DNA of 64,000 nucleotides, taken from NCBI GenBank assembly GCA_949316495.1, contig OX439010.1:2051001-2115000 (forward strand). Direction: 5' to 3'. The translations under genes and the position numbers were made by a program. The stretch is from Amphiduros pacificus (Eukaryota; Annelida; Polychaeta; Phyllodocida; Hesionidae). Below the pieces are notes generated by a model. The model did no database searches. It saw only the letters and a program-made list of their open reading frames with translations, and had not been told where the DNA came from. Below, in pieces: positions 28,201-43,900 of this stretch (position 1 is the first letter of the stretch; each line of letters begins with the position of its first letter).

Positions 28201-31200
28201 TCAAAAATCGATTGGGTATCTCCGAAATTTTTTTCTAAAGTGCATCTCACCCCATTCCACATTTCTGATCTGTTTGGAGAAAGCAGTGATCAGTATGCAT
28301 ATATGTAAATTCAAAACCAATATTACGCCTTTTTTCGAGTTAACGTTGATCATCGGCACGTCAGAAATCGATTGGGTGGCTCCGAAATTTTGTTCTAAAG
28401 TGCATCTCACCCCATTCCACATTTCTGATTTGTTTGTTGAAAGCAGTGATCAGCATGCATATATGAAAAATTCAAAACAAATATTTCCCCCCTTTTTCGA
28501 GTTACCGTTGATCATCGGCACGTCAGAAATCGATTGGGTAGCTCCGAAATTTTTTTCTAAAGTGCATCTCACCCCATTCCACATTTCTGATCTGTTTGGA
28601 GAAAGCAGTGATCAGCATGCATATATGAAAAATTCAAAACCAATATTACGCCCTTTTTCGAGTTAACGTTGATCATCTGCACGTCAGAAATCGATTGGGT
28701 GGCTCCGAAATTTTGTTCTAAAGTGAATCTCACCCCATATCACATTTCTGATCTGTTTGGAGAAATCAGTGATCAGTATGCATATATGAAAAATACAAAA
28801 CCAATATTTCGCCCCTTTTTCAATTTACCGTTGATCATCGGCACGTCAGAAATCGATTGGGTGGCTCCGAAATTTTGTTCTAAAGTGCATCTCACCCCAT
28901 TCCACATTTCTGATTTGTTTTGAGACTGCAGTGATCAGCATGCATATATGAAAAATTCAAAACCAATATTACGCCCTTTTTCGAGTTAACGTTGATCATC
29001 TGCACGTCAGAAATCGTTTGGGTGGCTCCGAAATTTTGTTCTAAAGTGCATCTCACCCCATTCCACATTTCTGATCTGTTTGGTGAAAGCAGTGATCAGC
29101 ATGCATATATGAAAAATTCAAAACCAATATTTCGCCCTTTTTAGAGTTACCGTTGATCATCGGCACGTCAGAAATCGATTGGGTAGCTCCGAAATTTTTT
29201 TCTAAAGTGCATCTCACCCCATTCCACATTTCTGATCTGTTTGGAGAAAGCAGTGATCAGCATGCATATATGAAAAATTCAAAACCAATATTACGCCCTT
29301 TTTAGAGTTACCGTTGACCATCGGCACGTCAGAAATCGATTGGGTGGCTCCGAAATTTTGTTCTAAAGTGCATCTCACCCCATTCCACATTTTTGATTTG
29401 TTTTGAGACTGCAGTGATCAGCATGCATATATGAAAAATTCAAAACCAATATTTCACCCCTTTTTCGAGTTAACTTTGATCATTTGCAAGTCAAAAATCG
29501 ATTAGGTGGCTCCAAAATTTTGTTCTAAAGTTCATCTCACCCCATTCCACATTTCTGATCTGTTTGGAGAAAGCAGTGATCAGTATGCATATATGAAAAA
29601 TTTAAAACCGATATTTCGCCCCTTTTTCGAGTTACCGTTGATCATCTGCACGTCAGAAATCGTTTGGGTGGCTCCGAAATTTTGTTCTAAAGTGCATCTC
29701 ACCCCATTCAACATTTCTGATCTGTTTGGTGAAAGCAGTGATCAGCATGCATATATGAAAAATTCAAAACCAATATTTCGCCCTTTTTAGATTTACCGTT
29801 GATCATCGGCACGTCAGAAATCGATTGGGTGGCTCCGAAATTTTTTTCTAAAGTGCATCTCACTCCATATCACATTTCTGATCTCTTTGGAGAAAGCAGT
29901 GATCAGCATGCATATATAAAAAATTCAAAACCAATTTTTCGGCCCTTTTTCGAGTTACCGTTGATCATCGGCACGTCAGAAATCAATTGGGTGGTTCCAA
30001 AATTTTTTTCTAAAGTGCATCTCACCCCATTCCACATTTCTGATCTGTTTGGTGAAAGCAGTGATCAGCATGCATATATGAAAAATTCAAAACCAATATT
30101 TCGCCCCTTTTTCGAGTTACCGTTGATCATCGGCACGTCAGAAATCAATTGGGTGGCTCCGAAATTTTTTTCTAAAGTGCATCTCACCCCATTCCACATT
30201 TCTGATCTGTTTGGTGAAAGCAGTGATCAGCATGCATATATGAAAAATTCAAAACCAATATTACACCCTTTTTCGAGTTAACGTTGATCATCTGCACGTC
30301 AGAAATCGATTGGGTGGCTCCGAATTTTTTTTTATTAAGTGCATCTCACCCCATTCCACATTTCTAATCTGTTTGGAGAAAGCAGTGATCAGTATGCATA
30401 TATGAAAAATTCAAAACCAATATTTCGCCCTTTTTCGAGTTAACGTTGATCATCGGCACGTCAGAAATCGATTGGGTGGCTCCGAAATTTTGTTCTAAAG
30501 TGCATCTCACCCCATTCCACATTTCTGATTTGTTTTGAGACTGCAGTGATCAGCATGCATATATGAAAAATTCAAAACCAATATTTCCCCCCTTTTTCGA
30601 GTTACCGTTGATCATCGGCACGTCAGAAATCGATTGGGTGGCTCCGAAATTTTGTTCTAAAGTGCATCTCACCCCATTCCACATTTCTGATTTGTTTTGA
30701 GACTGCAGTGATCAGCATGCATATATGAAAAATTCAAAACCAATATTTCCCCCCTTTTTCGAGTTAACATTGATCATTTGCAAGTCAAAAATCAATTGGG
30801 TGGCTCCGAAATTTTGTTCTAAAGTGCATCTCACCCCACACCATATTTCTGATCTGTTTGGAGAAAGCAGTGATCAGTATGCATATATGAAAAATTTAAA
30901 ACCGATATTTCGGCCCTTTTTCGAGTTACCGTTGATCATCGGCACTTCAGAAATCGATTGGGTGGCTCCAAAATTTTGTTCTAAAGTGCATCTCACCCCA
31001 TTCCACATTTCTGATCTGTTTGGAGAAAGCAGTGATCAGTATGCATATATGAAAAATTCAAAACCAATATTTCGCCCCTTTTTTGAGTTACCGTTGATCA
31101 TCGGCATTTCAGAAATCGATAGGGTAGCTCCGAAATATTTTTCTAAAGTGCATCTCACCCCATTTCACATTTCTGATCTGTTTGGAGAAAGCAGTGATCA

Positions 31201-34200
31201 GCATGCATATATGAAAAATTCAAAACCAATATTTCGCCCTTTTTCGAGTTACCGTTGATCATCGGCACGTCAGAAATCGATTGGGTGGCTCCAAAATTTT
31301 TTTCTAAAGTGCATCTCACCCCATTCCACATTTCTGATCTGTTTTGAGAAAGCAGTGATCAGCATGCATATATGAAAAATTCAAAACCAATATTACGCCC
31401 TTTTTCGAGTTACCGTTGATCATCGGCACGTCAGAAATCGATAGGGTGGCTCCGAAATTTTCTTCTAAAGTGCATCTCACCCCATTCCAAATTTCTGATC
31501 TGTTTGGATAAAGCAGTGATCAGTATGCATATATGAAAAATTCAAAACCAATATTTTGCTCCTTTTTCGAGTTACAGTTGATCATCGGCACGTCAGAAAT
31601 TGAATTGGTGGCTCCGAAATTTTTTTCTAAAGTGCATCTCACCCCATTCCACATTTCTGATCTGTTTGGAGAAAGCAGTGATCAGTATGCATATATGAAA
31701 AATTCAAAACCAATATTTCCCCCCTTTTTCGAGTTACCGTTGATCATCGGCACGTCAGAAATCGATTGGGTGGCTCCGAAATTTTTTTCTAAAGTGCATC
31801 TCACCCCATTCCACATTTCTGATCTGTTTGGAGAAAGCAGTGATCAGTATGCATATATGAAAAATTCAAAACCAATATTTCGCCCCTTTTTCAATTTACC
31901 GTTGATCATCGGCACGTCAGAAATCGATTGGGTGGCTCTGAAATTTTGTTCTAAAGTGCATCTCACCCCATTCCACATTTCTGATTTGTTTTGAGACTGC
32001 AGTGATCAGCATGCATATATCAAAAATTCAAAACCAATATTTCGCCCCTTTTTCAATTTACCGTTGATCATCGGCACGTCAGAAATCGATTGGGTGGCTC
32101 CGAAATTTTGTTCTAAAGTGCATCTCACCCCATTCCACATTTCTGATCTGTTTGGAGAAAGCAGTGATCAGTATGCATATATGAAAAATTCAAAACCAAT
32201 ATTTCCCCCCTTTTTTGAGTTACCGTTGATCATCGGCACGTCAGAAATCGATTGGTTGGCTCCAAATTTTTTTTCTATAGTGCATCTCACCCCATTCCAC
32301 ATTTCTGATCTGTTTGGAGAAAGCAGTGATCAGCATGCATATATGAAAAATTCAAAACCAATATTACGCCCTTTTTAGAGTTACCGTTGACCATCGGCAC
32401 GTCAGAAATCGATTGGGTGGCTCCGAAATTTTGTTCTAAAGTGCATCTCACCCCATTCCACATTTCTGATTTGTTTTGAGACTGCAGTGATCAGCATGCA
32501 TATATGAAAAATTCAAAACCAATATTTCACCCCTTTTTCGAGTTAACTTTGATCATTTGCAAGTCAAAAATCGATTAGGTGGCTCCAAAATTTTGTTCTA
32601 AAGTTCATCTCACCCCATTCCACATTTCTGATCTGTTTGGAGAAAGCAGTGATCAGTATGCATATATGAAAAATTTAAAACCGATATTTCGCCCCTTTTT
32701 CGAGTTACCGTTGATCATCTGCATGTCAGAAATCGTTTGGGTGGCTCCGAAATTTTGTTCTAAAGTGCATCTCACCCCATTCAACATTTCTGATCTGTTT
32801 GGTGAAAGCAGTGATCAGCATGCATATATGAAAAATTCAAAACCAATATTTCGCCCTTTTTAGATTTACCGTTGATCATCGGCACGTCAGAAATCGATTG
32901 GGTGGCTCCGAAATTTTTTTCTAAAGTGCATCTCACTCCATATCACATTTCTGATCTCTTTGGAGAAAGCAGTGATCAGCATGCATATATAAAAAATTCA
33001 AAACCAATTTTTCGGCCCTTTTTCGAGTTACCGTTGATCATCGGCACGTCAGAAATCAATTGGGTGGTTCCAAAATTTTTTTCTAAAGTGCATCTCACCC
33101 CATTCCACATTTCTGATCTGTTTGGTGAAAGCAGTGATCAGCATGCATATATGAAAAATTCAAAACCAATATTTCGCCCCTTTTTCGAGTTACCGTTGAT
33201 CATCGGCACGTCAGAAATCAATTGGGTGGCTCCGAAATTTTTTTCTAAAGTGCATCTCACCCCATTCCACATTTCTGATCTGTTTGGTGAAAGCAGTGAT
33301 CAGCATGCATATATGAAAAATTCAAAACCAATATTACGCCCTTTTTCGAGTTAACGTTGATCATCTGCACGTCAGAAATCGATTGGGTGGCTCCGAATTT
33401 TTTTTTATTAAGTGCATCTCACCCCATTCCACATTTCTAATCTGTTTGGAGAAAGCAGTGATCAGTATGCATATATGAAAAATTCAAAACCAATATTTCG
33501 CCCTTTTTCGAGTTAACGTTGATCATCGGCACGTCAGAAATCGATTGGGTGGCTCCGAAATTTTTTTCTAAAGTGCATCTCACCCCATTCCAAATTTCTG
33601 ATCTGTTTGGAGAAAGCAGTGATCAGTATGCATATATGAAAAATTCAAAACCAATATTTCGCTCCTTTTTCGAGTTACTGTTGATCATCGGCACGTCAGA
33701 AATCGATTGGGTGGCTCCGAAATTTTGTTCTAAAGTGCATCTCACCCCATTCCACATTTCTGATTTGTTTTGAGACTGCAGTGATCAGCATGCATATATG
33801 AAAAATTCAAAACCAATATTTCCCCCCTTTTTCGAGTTACCGTTGATCATCGGCACGTCAGAAATCGATTGGGTGGCTCCGAAATTTTGTTCTAAAGTGC
33901 ATCTCACCCCATTCCACATTTCTGATTTGTTTTGAGACTGCAGTGATCAGCATGCATATATGAAAAATTCAAAACCAATATTTCCCCCCTTTTTCGAGTT
34001 AACATTGATCATTTGCAAGTCAAAAATCAATTGGGTGGCTCCGAAATTTTGTTCTAAAGTGCATCTCACCCCACACCATATTTCTGATCTGTTTGGAGAA
34101 AGCAGTGATCAGTATGCATATATGAAAAATTTAAAACCGATATTTCGGCCCTTTTTCGAGTTACCGTTGATCATCGGCACTTCAGAAATCGATTGGGTGG

Positions 34201-37200
34201 CTCCAAAATTTTGTTCTAAAGTGCATCTCACCCCATTCCACATTTCTGATCTGTTTGGAGAAAGCAGTGATCAGTATGCATATATGAAAAATTCAAAACC
34301 AATATTTCGCCCCTTTTTTGAGTTACCGTTGATCATCGGCATTTCAGAAATCGATTGGGTAGCTCCGAAATATTTTTCTAAAGTGCATCTCACCCCATTT
34401 CACATTTCTGATCTGTTTGGAGAAAGCAGTGATCAGCATGCATATATGAAAAATTCAAAACCAATATTTCGCCCTTTTTCGAGTTACCGTTGATCATCGG
34501 CACGTCAGAAATCGATTGGGTGGCTCCAAAATTTTTTTCTAAAGTGCATCTCACCCCATTCCACATTTCTGATCTGTTTTGAGAAAGCAGTGATCAGCAT
34601 GCATATATGAAAAATTCAAAACCAATATTACGCCCTTTTTCGAGTTACCGTTGATCATCGGCACGTCAGAAATCGATAGGGTGGCTCCGAAATTTTCTTC
34701 TAAAGTGCATCTCACCCCATTCCAAATTTCTGATCTGTTTGGATAAAGCAGTGATCAGTATGCATATATGAAAAATTCAAAACCAATATTTTGCTCCTTT
34801 TTCGAGTTACAGTTGATCATCGGCACGTCAGAAATTGAATTGGTGGCTCCGAAATTTTTTTCTAAAGTGCATCTCACCCCATTCCACATTTCTGATCTGT
34901 TTGGAGAAAGCAGTGATCAGTATGCATATATGAAAAATTCAAAACCAATATTTCCCCCCTTTTTCGAGTTACCGTTGATCATCGGCACGTCAGAAATCGA
35001 TTGGGTGGCTCCGAAATTTTTTTCTAAAGTGCATCTCACCCCATTCCACATTTCTGATCTGTTTGGAGAAAGCAGTGATCAGTATGCATATATGAAAAAT
35101 TCAAAACCAATATTTCGCCCCTTTTTCAATTTACCGTTGATCATCGGCACGTCAGAAATCGATTGGGTGGCTCTGAAATTTTGTTCTAAAGTGCATCTCA
35201 CCCCATTCCACATTTCTGATTTGTTTTGAGACTGCAGTGATCAGCATGCATATATCAAAAATTCAAAACCAATATTTCGCCCCTTTTTCAATTTACCGTT
35301 GATCATCGGCACGTCAGAAATCGATTGGGTGGCTCCGAAATTTTGTTCTAAAGTGCATCTCACCCCATTCCACATTTCTGATCTGTTTGGAGAAAGCAGT
35401 GATCAGTATGCATATATGAAAAATTCAAAACCAATATTTCCCCCCTTTTTTGAGTTACCGTTGATCATCGGCACGTCAGAAATCGATTGGTTGGCTCCAA
35501 ATTTTTTTTCTATAGTGCATCTCACCCCATTGCACATTTATAATTTGTTTGGAGAAAGCAGTGATCAGTATGCATATATGAAAAATTCAAAACCAATATT
35601 TCCCCCCTTTTTCGAGTTACCGTTGATCATCGGCACGTCAGAAATCGATTGGGTGGCTCCGAAATTTTGTTCTAAAGTGCATCTCACCCCATTCCACATT
35701 TCTGATCTGTTTGGAGAAATCAGTGATCAGTATGCATATATGAAAAATTCAAAACCAATATTTCGCCCCTTTTTCAATTTACCGTTGATCATCGGCACGT
35801 CAGAAATCGATTGGGTGGCTCTGAAATTTTGTTCTAAAGTGCATCTCACCCCATTCCACATTTCTGATTTGTTTTGAGTCTGCAGTGATCAGTATGCATA
35901 TATGAAAAATTCAAAACCAATATTTCGCCCCTTTTTCGAGTTAACGTTGATCATTTGCAAGTCAAAAATCGATTAGGTGGCTCCGAAATTTTGTTCTAAA
36001 GTGCATCTCACCCCATTCCACATTTCTGATCTGTTTGGAGAAAGCAGTGATCAGAATGCATATATGAAAAATTCAAAACCAATATTACGCCCTTTTTCGA
36101 GTTAACGTTGATCATCTGCACGTCAGAAATCGTTTGGGTGGCTCCGAAATTTTGTTCTAAAGTGCATCTCACCCCATTCCACATTTCTGATCTGTTTGGT
36201 GAAAGCAGTGATCAGCATGCATATATGAAAAATTCAAAACCAATATTTCGCCCTTTTTAGAGTTACCGTTGATCATCGGCACGTCAGAAATCGATTGGGT
36301 AGCTCCGAAATTTTTTTCTAAAGTGCATCTCACCCCATTCCACATTTCTGATCTGTTTGGAGAAAGCAGTGATCAGCATGCATATATGAAAAATTCAAAA
36401 CCAATATTACGCCCTTTTTAGAGTTACCGTTGACCATCGGCACGTCAGAAATCGATTGGGTGGCTCCGAAATTTTGTTCTAAAGTGCATCTCACCCCATT
36501 CCACATTTCTGATTTGTTTTGAGACTGCAGTGATCAGCATGCATATATGAAAAATTCAAAACCAATATTTCACCCCTTTTTCGAGTTAACTTTGATCATT
36601 TGCAAGTCAAAAATCGATTAGGTGGCTCCAAAATTTTGTTCTAAAGTGCATCTCACCCCATTCCACATTTCTGATTTGTTTTGAGACTGCAGTGATCAGC
36701 ATGCATATATGAAAAATTCAAAACCAATATTTCACCCCTTTTTCGAGTTAACTTTGATCATTTGCAAGTCAAAAATCGATTAGGTGGCTCCAAAATTTTG
36801 TTCTAAAGTGCATCTCACCCCATTCCACATTTCTGATCTGTTTGGAGAAAGCAGTGATCAGTATGCATATATGAAAAATTTAAAACCGATATTTCGCCCC
36901 TTTTTCGAGTTACCGTTGATCATCTGCACGTCAGAAATCGTTTGGGTGGCTCCGAAATTTTGTTCTAAAGTGCATCTCACCCCATTCAACATTTCTGATC
37001 TGTTTGGTGAAAGCAGTGATCAGCATGCATATATGAAAAATTCAAAACCAATATTTCGCCCTTTTTAGAGTTACCGTTGATCATCGGCACGTCAGAAATC
37101 GATTGGGTGGCTCCGAAATTTTTTTCTAAAGTGCATCTCACTCCATATCACATTTCTGATCTCTTTGGAGAAAGCAGTGATCAGCATGCATATATAAAAA

Positions 37201-40200
37201 ATTCAAAACCAATTTTTCGGCCCTTTTTCGAGTTACCGTTGATCATCGGCACGTCAGAAATCAATTGGGTGGTTCCGAAATTTTTTTCTAAAGTGCATCT
37301 CACCCCATTCCACATTTCTGATCTGTTTGGTGAAAGCAGTGATCAGCATGCATATATGAAAAATTCAAAACCAATATTTCGCCCCTTTTTCGAGTTACCG
37401 TTGATCATCGGCACGTCAGAAATCAATTGGGTGGCTCCGAAATTTTTTTCTAAAGTGCATCTCACCCCATTCCACATTTCTGATCTGTTTGGTGAAAGCA
37501 GTGATCAGCATGCATATATGAAAAATTCAAAACCAATATTACGCCCTTTTTCGAGTTAACGTTGATCATCTGCACGTCAGAAATCGATTGGGTGGCTCCG
37601 AATTTTTTTTTATTAAGTGCATCTCACCCCATTCCACATTTCTAATCTGTTTGGAGAAAGCAGTGATCAGTATGCATATATGAAAAATTCAAAACCAATA
37701 TTTCGCCCTTTTTCGAGTTAACGTTGATCATCGGCACGTCAGAAATCGATTGGGTGGCTCCGAAATTTTTTTCTAAAGTGCATCTCACCCCATTCCAAAT
37801 TTCTGATCTGTTTGGAGAAAGCAGTGATCAGTATGCATATATGAAAAATTCAAAACCAATATTTCGCTCCTTTTTCGAGTTACCGTTGATCATCGGCACG
37901 TCAGAAATCGATTGGGTGGCTCCGAAATTTTGTTCTAAAGTGCATCTCACCCCATTCCACATTTCTGATTTGTTTTGAGACTGCAGTGATCAGCATGCAT
38001 ATATGAAAAATTCAAAACCAATATTTCACCCCTTTTTCGAGTTAAAGTTGATCATTTGCAAGTCAAAAATCGATTAGGTGGCTCCAAAATTTTGTTCTAA
38101 AGTGCATCTCACCCCATTCCACATTTCTGATCTGTTTGGAGAAAGCAGTGATCAGTATGCATATATGAAAAATTTAAAACCGATATTTCGCCCCTTTTTC
38201 GAGTTACCGTTGATCATCTGCACGTCAGAAATCGTTTGGGTGGCTCCGAAATTTTGTTCTAAAGTGCATCTCACCCCATTCAACATTTCTGATCTGTTTG
38301 GTGAAAGCAGTGATCAGCATGCATATATGAAAAATTCAAAACCAATATTTCGCCCTTTTTAGAGTTACCGTTGATCATCGGCACGTCAGAAATCGATTGG
38401 GTGGCTCCGAAATTTTTTTCTAAAGTGCATCTCACTCCATATCACATTTCTGATCTCTTTGGAGAAAGCAGTGATCAGCATGCATATATAAAAAATTCAA
38501 AACCAATTTTTCGGCCCTTTTTCGAGTTACCGTTGATCATCGGCACGTCAGAAATCAATTGGGTGGTTCCGAAATTTTTTTCTAAAGTGCATCTCACCCC
38601 ATTCCACATTTCTGATCTGTTTGGTGAAAGCAGTGATCAGCATGCATATATGAAAAATTCAAAACCAATATTTCGCCCCTTTTTCGAGTTACCGTTGATC
38701 ATCGGCACGTCAGAAATCAATTGGGTGGCTCCGAAATTTTTTTCTAAAGTGCATCTCACCCCATTCCACATTTCTGATCTGTTTGGTGAAAGCAGTGATC
38801 AGCATGCATATATGAAAAATTCAAAACCAATATTACGCCCTTTTTCGAGTTAACGTTGATCATCTGCACGTCAGAAATCGATTGGGTGGCTCCGAATTTT
38901 TTTTTATTAAGTGCATCTCACCCCATTCCACATTTCTAATCTGTTTGGAGAAAGCAGTGATCAGTATGCATATATGAAAAATTCAAAACCAATATTTCGC
39001 CCTTTTTCGAGTTAACGTTGATCATCGGCACGTCAGAAATCGATTGGGTGGCTCCGAAATTTTTTTCTAAAGTGCATCTCACCCCATTCCAAATTTCTGA
39101 TCTGTTTGGAGAAAGCAGTGATCAGTATGCATATATGAAAAATTCAAAACCAATATTTCGCTCCTTTTTCGAGTTACCGTTGATCATCGGCACGTCAGAA
39201 ATCGATTGGGTGGCTCCGAAATTTTGTTCTAAAGTGCATCTCACCCCATTCCACATTTCTGATTTGTTTTGAGACTGCAGTGATCAGCATGCATATATGA
39301 AAAATTCAAAACCAATATTTCACCCCTTTTTCGAGTTAAAGTTGATCATTTGCAAGTCAAAAATCGATTAGGTGGCTCCAAAATTTTGTTCTAAAGTGCA
39401 TCTCACCCCATTCCACATTTCTGATCTGTTTGGAGAAAGCAGTGATCAGCATGCATATATGAAAAATTCAAAACCAATATTTCCCCCATTTTTCGAGTTA
39501 CCGTTGATCATCGGCACGTCAGAAATCGATTGGGTGGCTCCGAAATTTTGTTCTAAAGTGCATCTCACCCCATTCCACATTTATAATTTGTTTTGAGACT
39601 GCAGTGATCAGCATGCATATATGAAAAATTCAAAACCAATGTTTCGTCCCTATTTCGAGTTAACATTGATCATTTGCAAGTCAAAAATCAATTGGGTGGC
39701 TCCGAAATTTTGTTCTAAAGTGCATCTCACCCCACACCATATTTCTGATCTGTTTGGAGAAAGCAGTGATCAGTATGCATATATGAAAAATTTAAAACCG
39801 ATATTTCGGCCCTTTTTCGAGTTACCGTTGATCATCGGCACTTCAGAAATCGATTGGGTGGCTCCGAAATTTTGTTCTAAAGTGCATCTCACCCCATTCC
39901 ACATTTCTGATCTGTTTGGAGAAAGCAGTGATCAGTATGCATATATGAAAAATTCAAAACCAATATTTCGCCCCTTTTTTGAGTTACCGTTGATCATCGG
40001 CATTTCAGAAATCGATTGGGTAGCTCCGAAATATTTTTCTAAAGTGCATCTCACCCCATTCCACATTTCTGATCTGTTTGGAGAAAGCAGTGATCAGCAT
40101 GCATATATGAAAAATTCAAAACCAATATTTCGCCCTTTTTCGAGTTACCGTTGATCATCGGCACGTCAGAAATCGATTGGGTGGCTCCAAAATTTTTTTC

Positions 40201-40914
40201 TAAAGTGCATCTCACCCCATTCCACATTTCTGATCTGTTTTGAGAAAGCAGTGATCAGCATGCATATATGAAAAATTCAAAACCAATATTACGCCCTTTT
40301 TCGAGTTACCGTTGATCATCGGCACGTCAGAAATCGATTGGGTGGCTCCGAAATTTTCTTCTAAAGTGCATCTCACCCCATTCCAAATTTCTGATCTGTT
40401 TGGATAAAGCAGTGATCAGTATGCATATATGAAAAATTCAAAACCAATATTTTGCTCCTTTTTCGAGTTACCGTTGATCATCGGCACGTCAGAAATTGAA
40501 TTGGTGGCTCCGAAATTTTTTTCTAAAGTGCATCTCACCCCATTCCACATTTCTGATCTGTTTGGAGAAAGCAGTGATCAGTATGCATATATGAAAAATT
40601 CAAAACCAATATTTCCCCCCTTTTTCGAGTTACCGTTGATCATCGGCACGTCAGAAATCGATTGGGTGGCTCCGAAATTTTGTTCTAAAGTGCATCTCAC
40701 CCCATTCCACATTTCTGATCTGTTTGGAGAAAGCAGTGATCAGTATGCATATATGAAAAATTCAAAACCAATATTTCGCCCCTTTTTCAATTTACCGTTG
40801 ATCATCGGCACGTCAGAAATCGATTGGGTGGCTCTGAAATTTTGTTCTAAAGTGCATCTCACCCTATTCCACATTTCTGATTTGTTTTGAGACTGCAGTG
40901 ATCAGCATGCATAT
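28201..40914. repeat. Satellite A HOR-B: 19-20-monomer repeats with an 8-mer duplication
   Basis: A second HOR family differs from HOR-A in monomer order and private variants. Diagnostic ones are CATATATAAAAAATTC with CCAATTTTTCGG, CGAATTTTTTTTTATTAAGTG, GAAATATTTTTC and GAAATTGAATTGGTGG. The block starting at 29506 recurs at 32579 (3073 bp, 19 monomers), 36784 (4205 bp, 26) and 38078 (1294 bp, 8). The block starting at 30725 recurs at 33960 (3235 bp, 20) and 39621 (5661 bp, 35). The 1294-bp step is a direct tandem duplication of 36784-38077. Confidence 0.85.
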
Positions 40915-43900
40915 ATGAAAAATTCAAAACCAATATTTCGCCCCTTTTTCAATTTACCGTTGATCATCGGCACGTCAGAAATCGATTGGGTGGCTCCGAA
41001 ATTTTGTTCTAAAGTGCATCTCACCCCATTCCACATTTCTGATCTGTTTGGAGAAAGCAGTGATCAGTATGCATATATGAAAAATTCAAAACCAATATTT
41101 CCCCCCTTTTTTGAGTTACCGTTGATCATCGGCACGTCAGAAATCGATTGGTTGGCTCCAAATTTTTTTTCTATAGTGCATCTCACCCCATTGCACATTT
41201 ATAATTTGTTTGGAGAAAGCAGTGATCAGTATGCATATATGAAAAATTCAAAACCAATATTTCCCCCCTTTTTCGAGTTACCGTTGATCATCGGCACGTC
41301 AGAAATCGATTGGGTGGCTCCGAAATTTTATTCTAAAGTGCATCTCACCCCATTCCACATTTCTGATCTGTTTGGAGAAATCAGTGATCAGTATGCATAT
41401 ATGAAAAATTCAAAACCAATATTTCGCCCCTTTTTCAATTTACCGTTGATCATCGGCACGTCAGAAATCGATTGGGTGGCTCTGAAATTTTGTTCTAAAG
41501 TGCATCTCACCCCATTCCACATTTCTGATTTGTTTTGAGTCTGCAGTGATCAGTATGCATATATGAAAAATTCAAAACCAATATTTCACCCCTTTTTCGA
41601 GTTAACGTTGATCATCTGCACATCAGAAATCGATTGGGTGGCTCCGAATTTTTTTTCTAAAGTGCATCTCACCCCATTCCACATTTCTGATCTGTTTGGA
41701 GAAAGCAGTGATCAGCATGCATATATGAAAAATTCAAAACCAATATTACGCCCTTTTTCGAGTTAACGTTGATCATCTGCACATCAGAAATCGATTGGGT
41801 GGCTCCGAAATTTTTTTCTAAAGTGCATCTCACCCCATTCCACATTTCTGATCTGTTTGGAGAAAGCAGTGATCAGTATGCATATATGAAAAATTCAAAA
41901 CCAATATTTCGCCCTTTTTCGAGATACCGTTGATCATCAGCACGTCAGAAATCAATTGGGTGGCTCCGAAATTTTTTTTAAGTACATCTCACCCCATTCC
42001 ACATTTCTGATCTCTTTGGAGAAAGCAGTGATCAGTATGCATATATGAAAAATTCATACCAATATTTCGCCTCTTTTTCGAGTTACAGTTGATCATCAGC
42101 ACGTCAGAAATCGATTGGTTGGCTCCAAATTTTTTTTCTATAGTGCATCTCACCCCATTGCACATTTATAATTTGTTTGGAGAAAGCAGTGATCAGTATG
42201 CATATATGAAAAATTCAAAACCAATATTTCCCCCCTTTTTCGAGTTACCGTTGATCATCGGCACGTCAGAAATCGATTGGGTGGCTCCGAAATTTTGTTC
42301 TAAAGTGCATCTCACCCCATTCCACATTTCTGATCTGTTTGGAGAAATCAGTGATCAGTATGCATATATGAAAAATTCAAAACCAATATTTCGCCCCTTT
42401 TTCAATTTACCGTTGATCATCGGCACGTCAGAAATCGATTGGGTGGCTCTGAAATTTTGTTCTAAAGTGCATCTCACCCCATTTCACATTTCTGATTTGT
42501 TTTGAGTCTGCAGTGATCAGTATGCATATATGAAAAATTCAAAACCAATATTTCGCCCCTTTTTCGAGTTAACGTTGATCATCTGCACATCAGAAATCGA
42601 TTGGGTGGCTCCGAAATTTTTTTCTAAAGTGCATCTCACCCCATTCCACATTTCTGATCTGTTTGGAGAAAGCAGTGATCAGCATGCATATATGAAAAAT
42701 TCAAAACCAATATTACGCCCTTTTTCGAGTTAACGTTGATCATCTGCACATCAGAAATCGATTGGGTGGCTCCGAAATTTTTTTCTAAAGTGCATCTCAC
42801 CCCATTCCACATTTCTGATCTGTTTGGAGAAAGCAGTGATCAGTATGCATATATGAAAAATTCAAAACCAATATTTCGCCCTTTTTCGAGATACCGTTGA
42901 TCATCAGCACGTCAGAAATCAATTGGGTGGCTCCGAAATTTTTTTTAAGTACATCTCACCCCATTCCACATTTCTGATCTGTTGGAGAAAGCAGTGATCA
43001 GTATGCATATATGTAAATTTCAAAACCAATATTTCGCCCTTTTTTGAGTTACCGTTTATCATCGGCACGTCAGAAATCGATTTGGTGGCTCCGAAATTTT
43101 TTCTGAAGTGCATCTCACCCCATTCCACATTTCTGATCTGTTTGGAGACTGCAGTGATCAGCATGCATATATGTAAATTACAAAACCAATATTTCGCCCT
43201 TTTTCGAGTTAACGTTGCTCATCGGCACGTCAGAAATCGATTGGGTGGCTCTGAAATTTTGTTCTAAAGTGCATCTCACCCCATTCCACATTTCTGATTT
43301 GTTTTGAGTCTGCAGTGATCAGTATGCATATATGAAAAATTCAAAACCAATATTTCACCCCTTTTTCGAGTTAACGTTGATCATCTGCACATCAGAAATC
43401 GATTGGGTGGCTCCGAATTTTTTTTCTAAAGTGCATCTCACCCCATTCCACATTTCTGATCTGTTTGGAGAAAGCAGTGATCAGCATGCATATATGAAAA
43501 ATTCAAAACCAATATTACGCCCTTTTTCGAGTTAACGTTGATCATCTGCACATCAGAAATCGATTGGGTGGGTCCGAAATTTTTTTTCTAAAGTGCATCT
43601 CACCCCATTCCACATTTCTGATCTGTTTGGAGAAAGCAGTGATCAGTATGCATATATGAAAAATTCAAAACCAATATTTCGCCCTTTTTCGAGATACCGT
43701 TGATCATCAGCACGTCAGAAATCAATTGGGTGGCTCCGAAATTTTTTTTAAGTACATCTCACCCCATTCCACATTTCTGATCTCTTTGGAGAAAGCAGTG
43801 ATCAGTATGCATATATGAAAAATTCATACCAATATTTCGCCTCTTTTTCGAGTTACAGTTGATCATCAGCACGTCAGAAATCGATTGGTTGGCTCCAAAT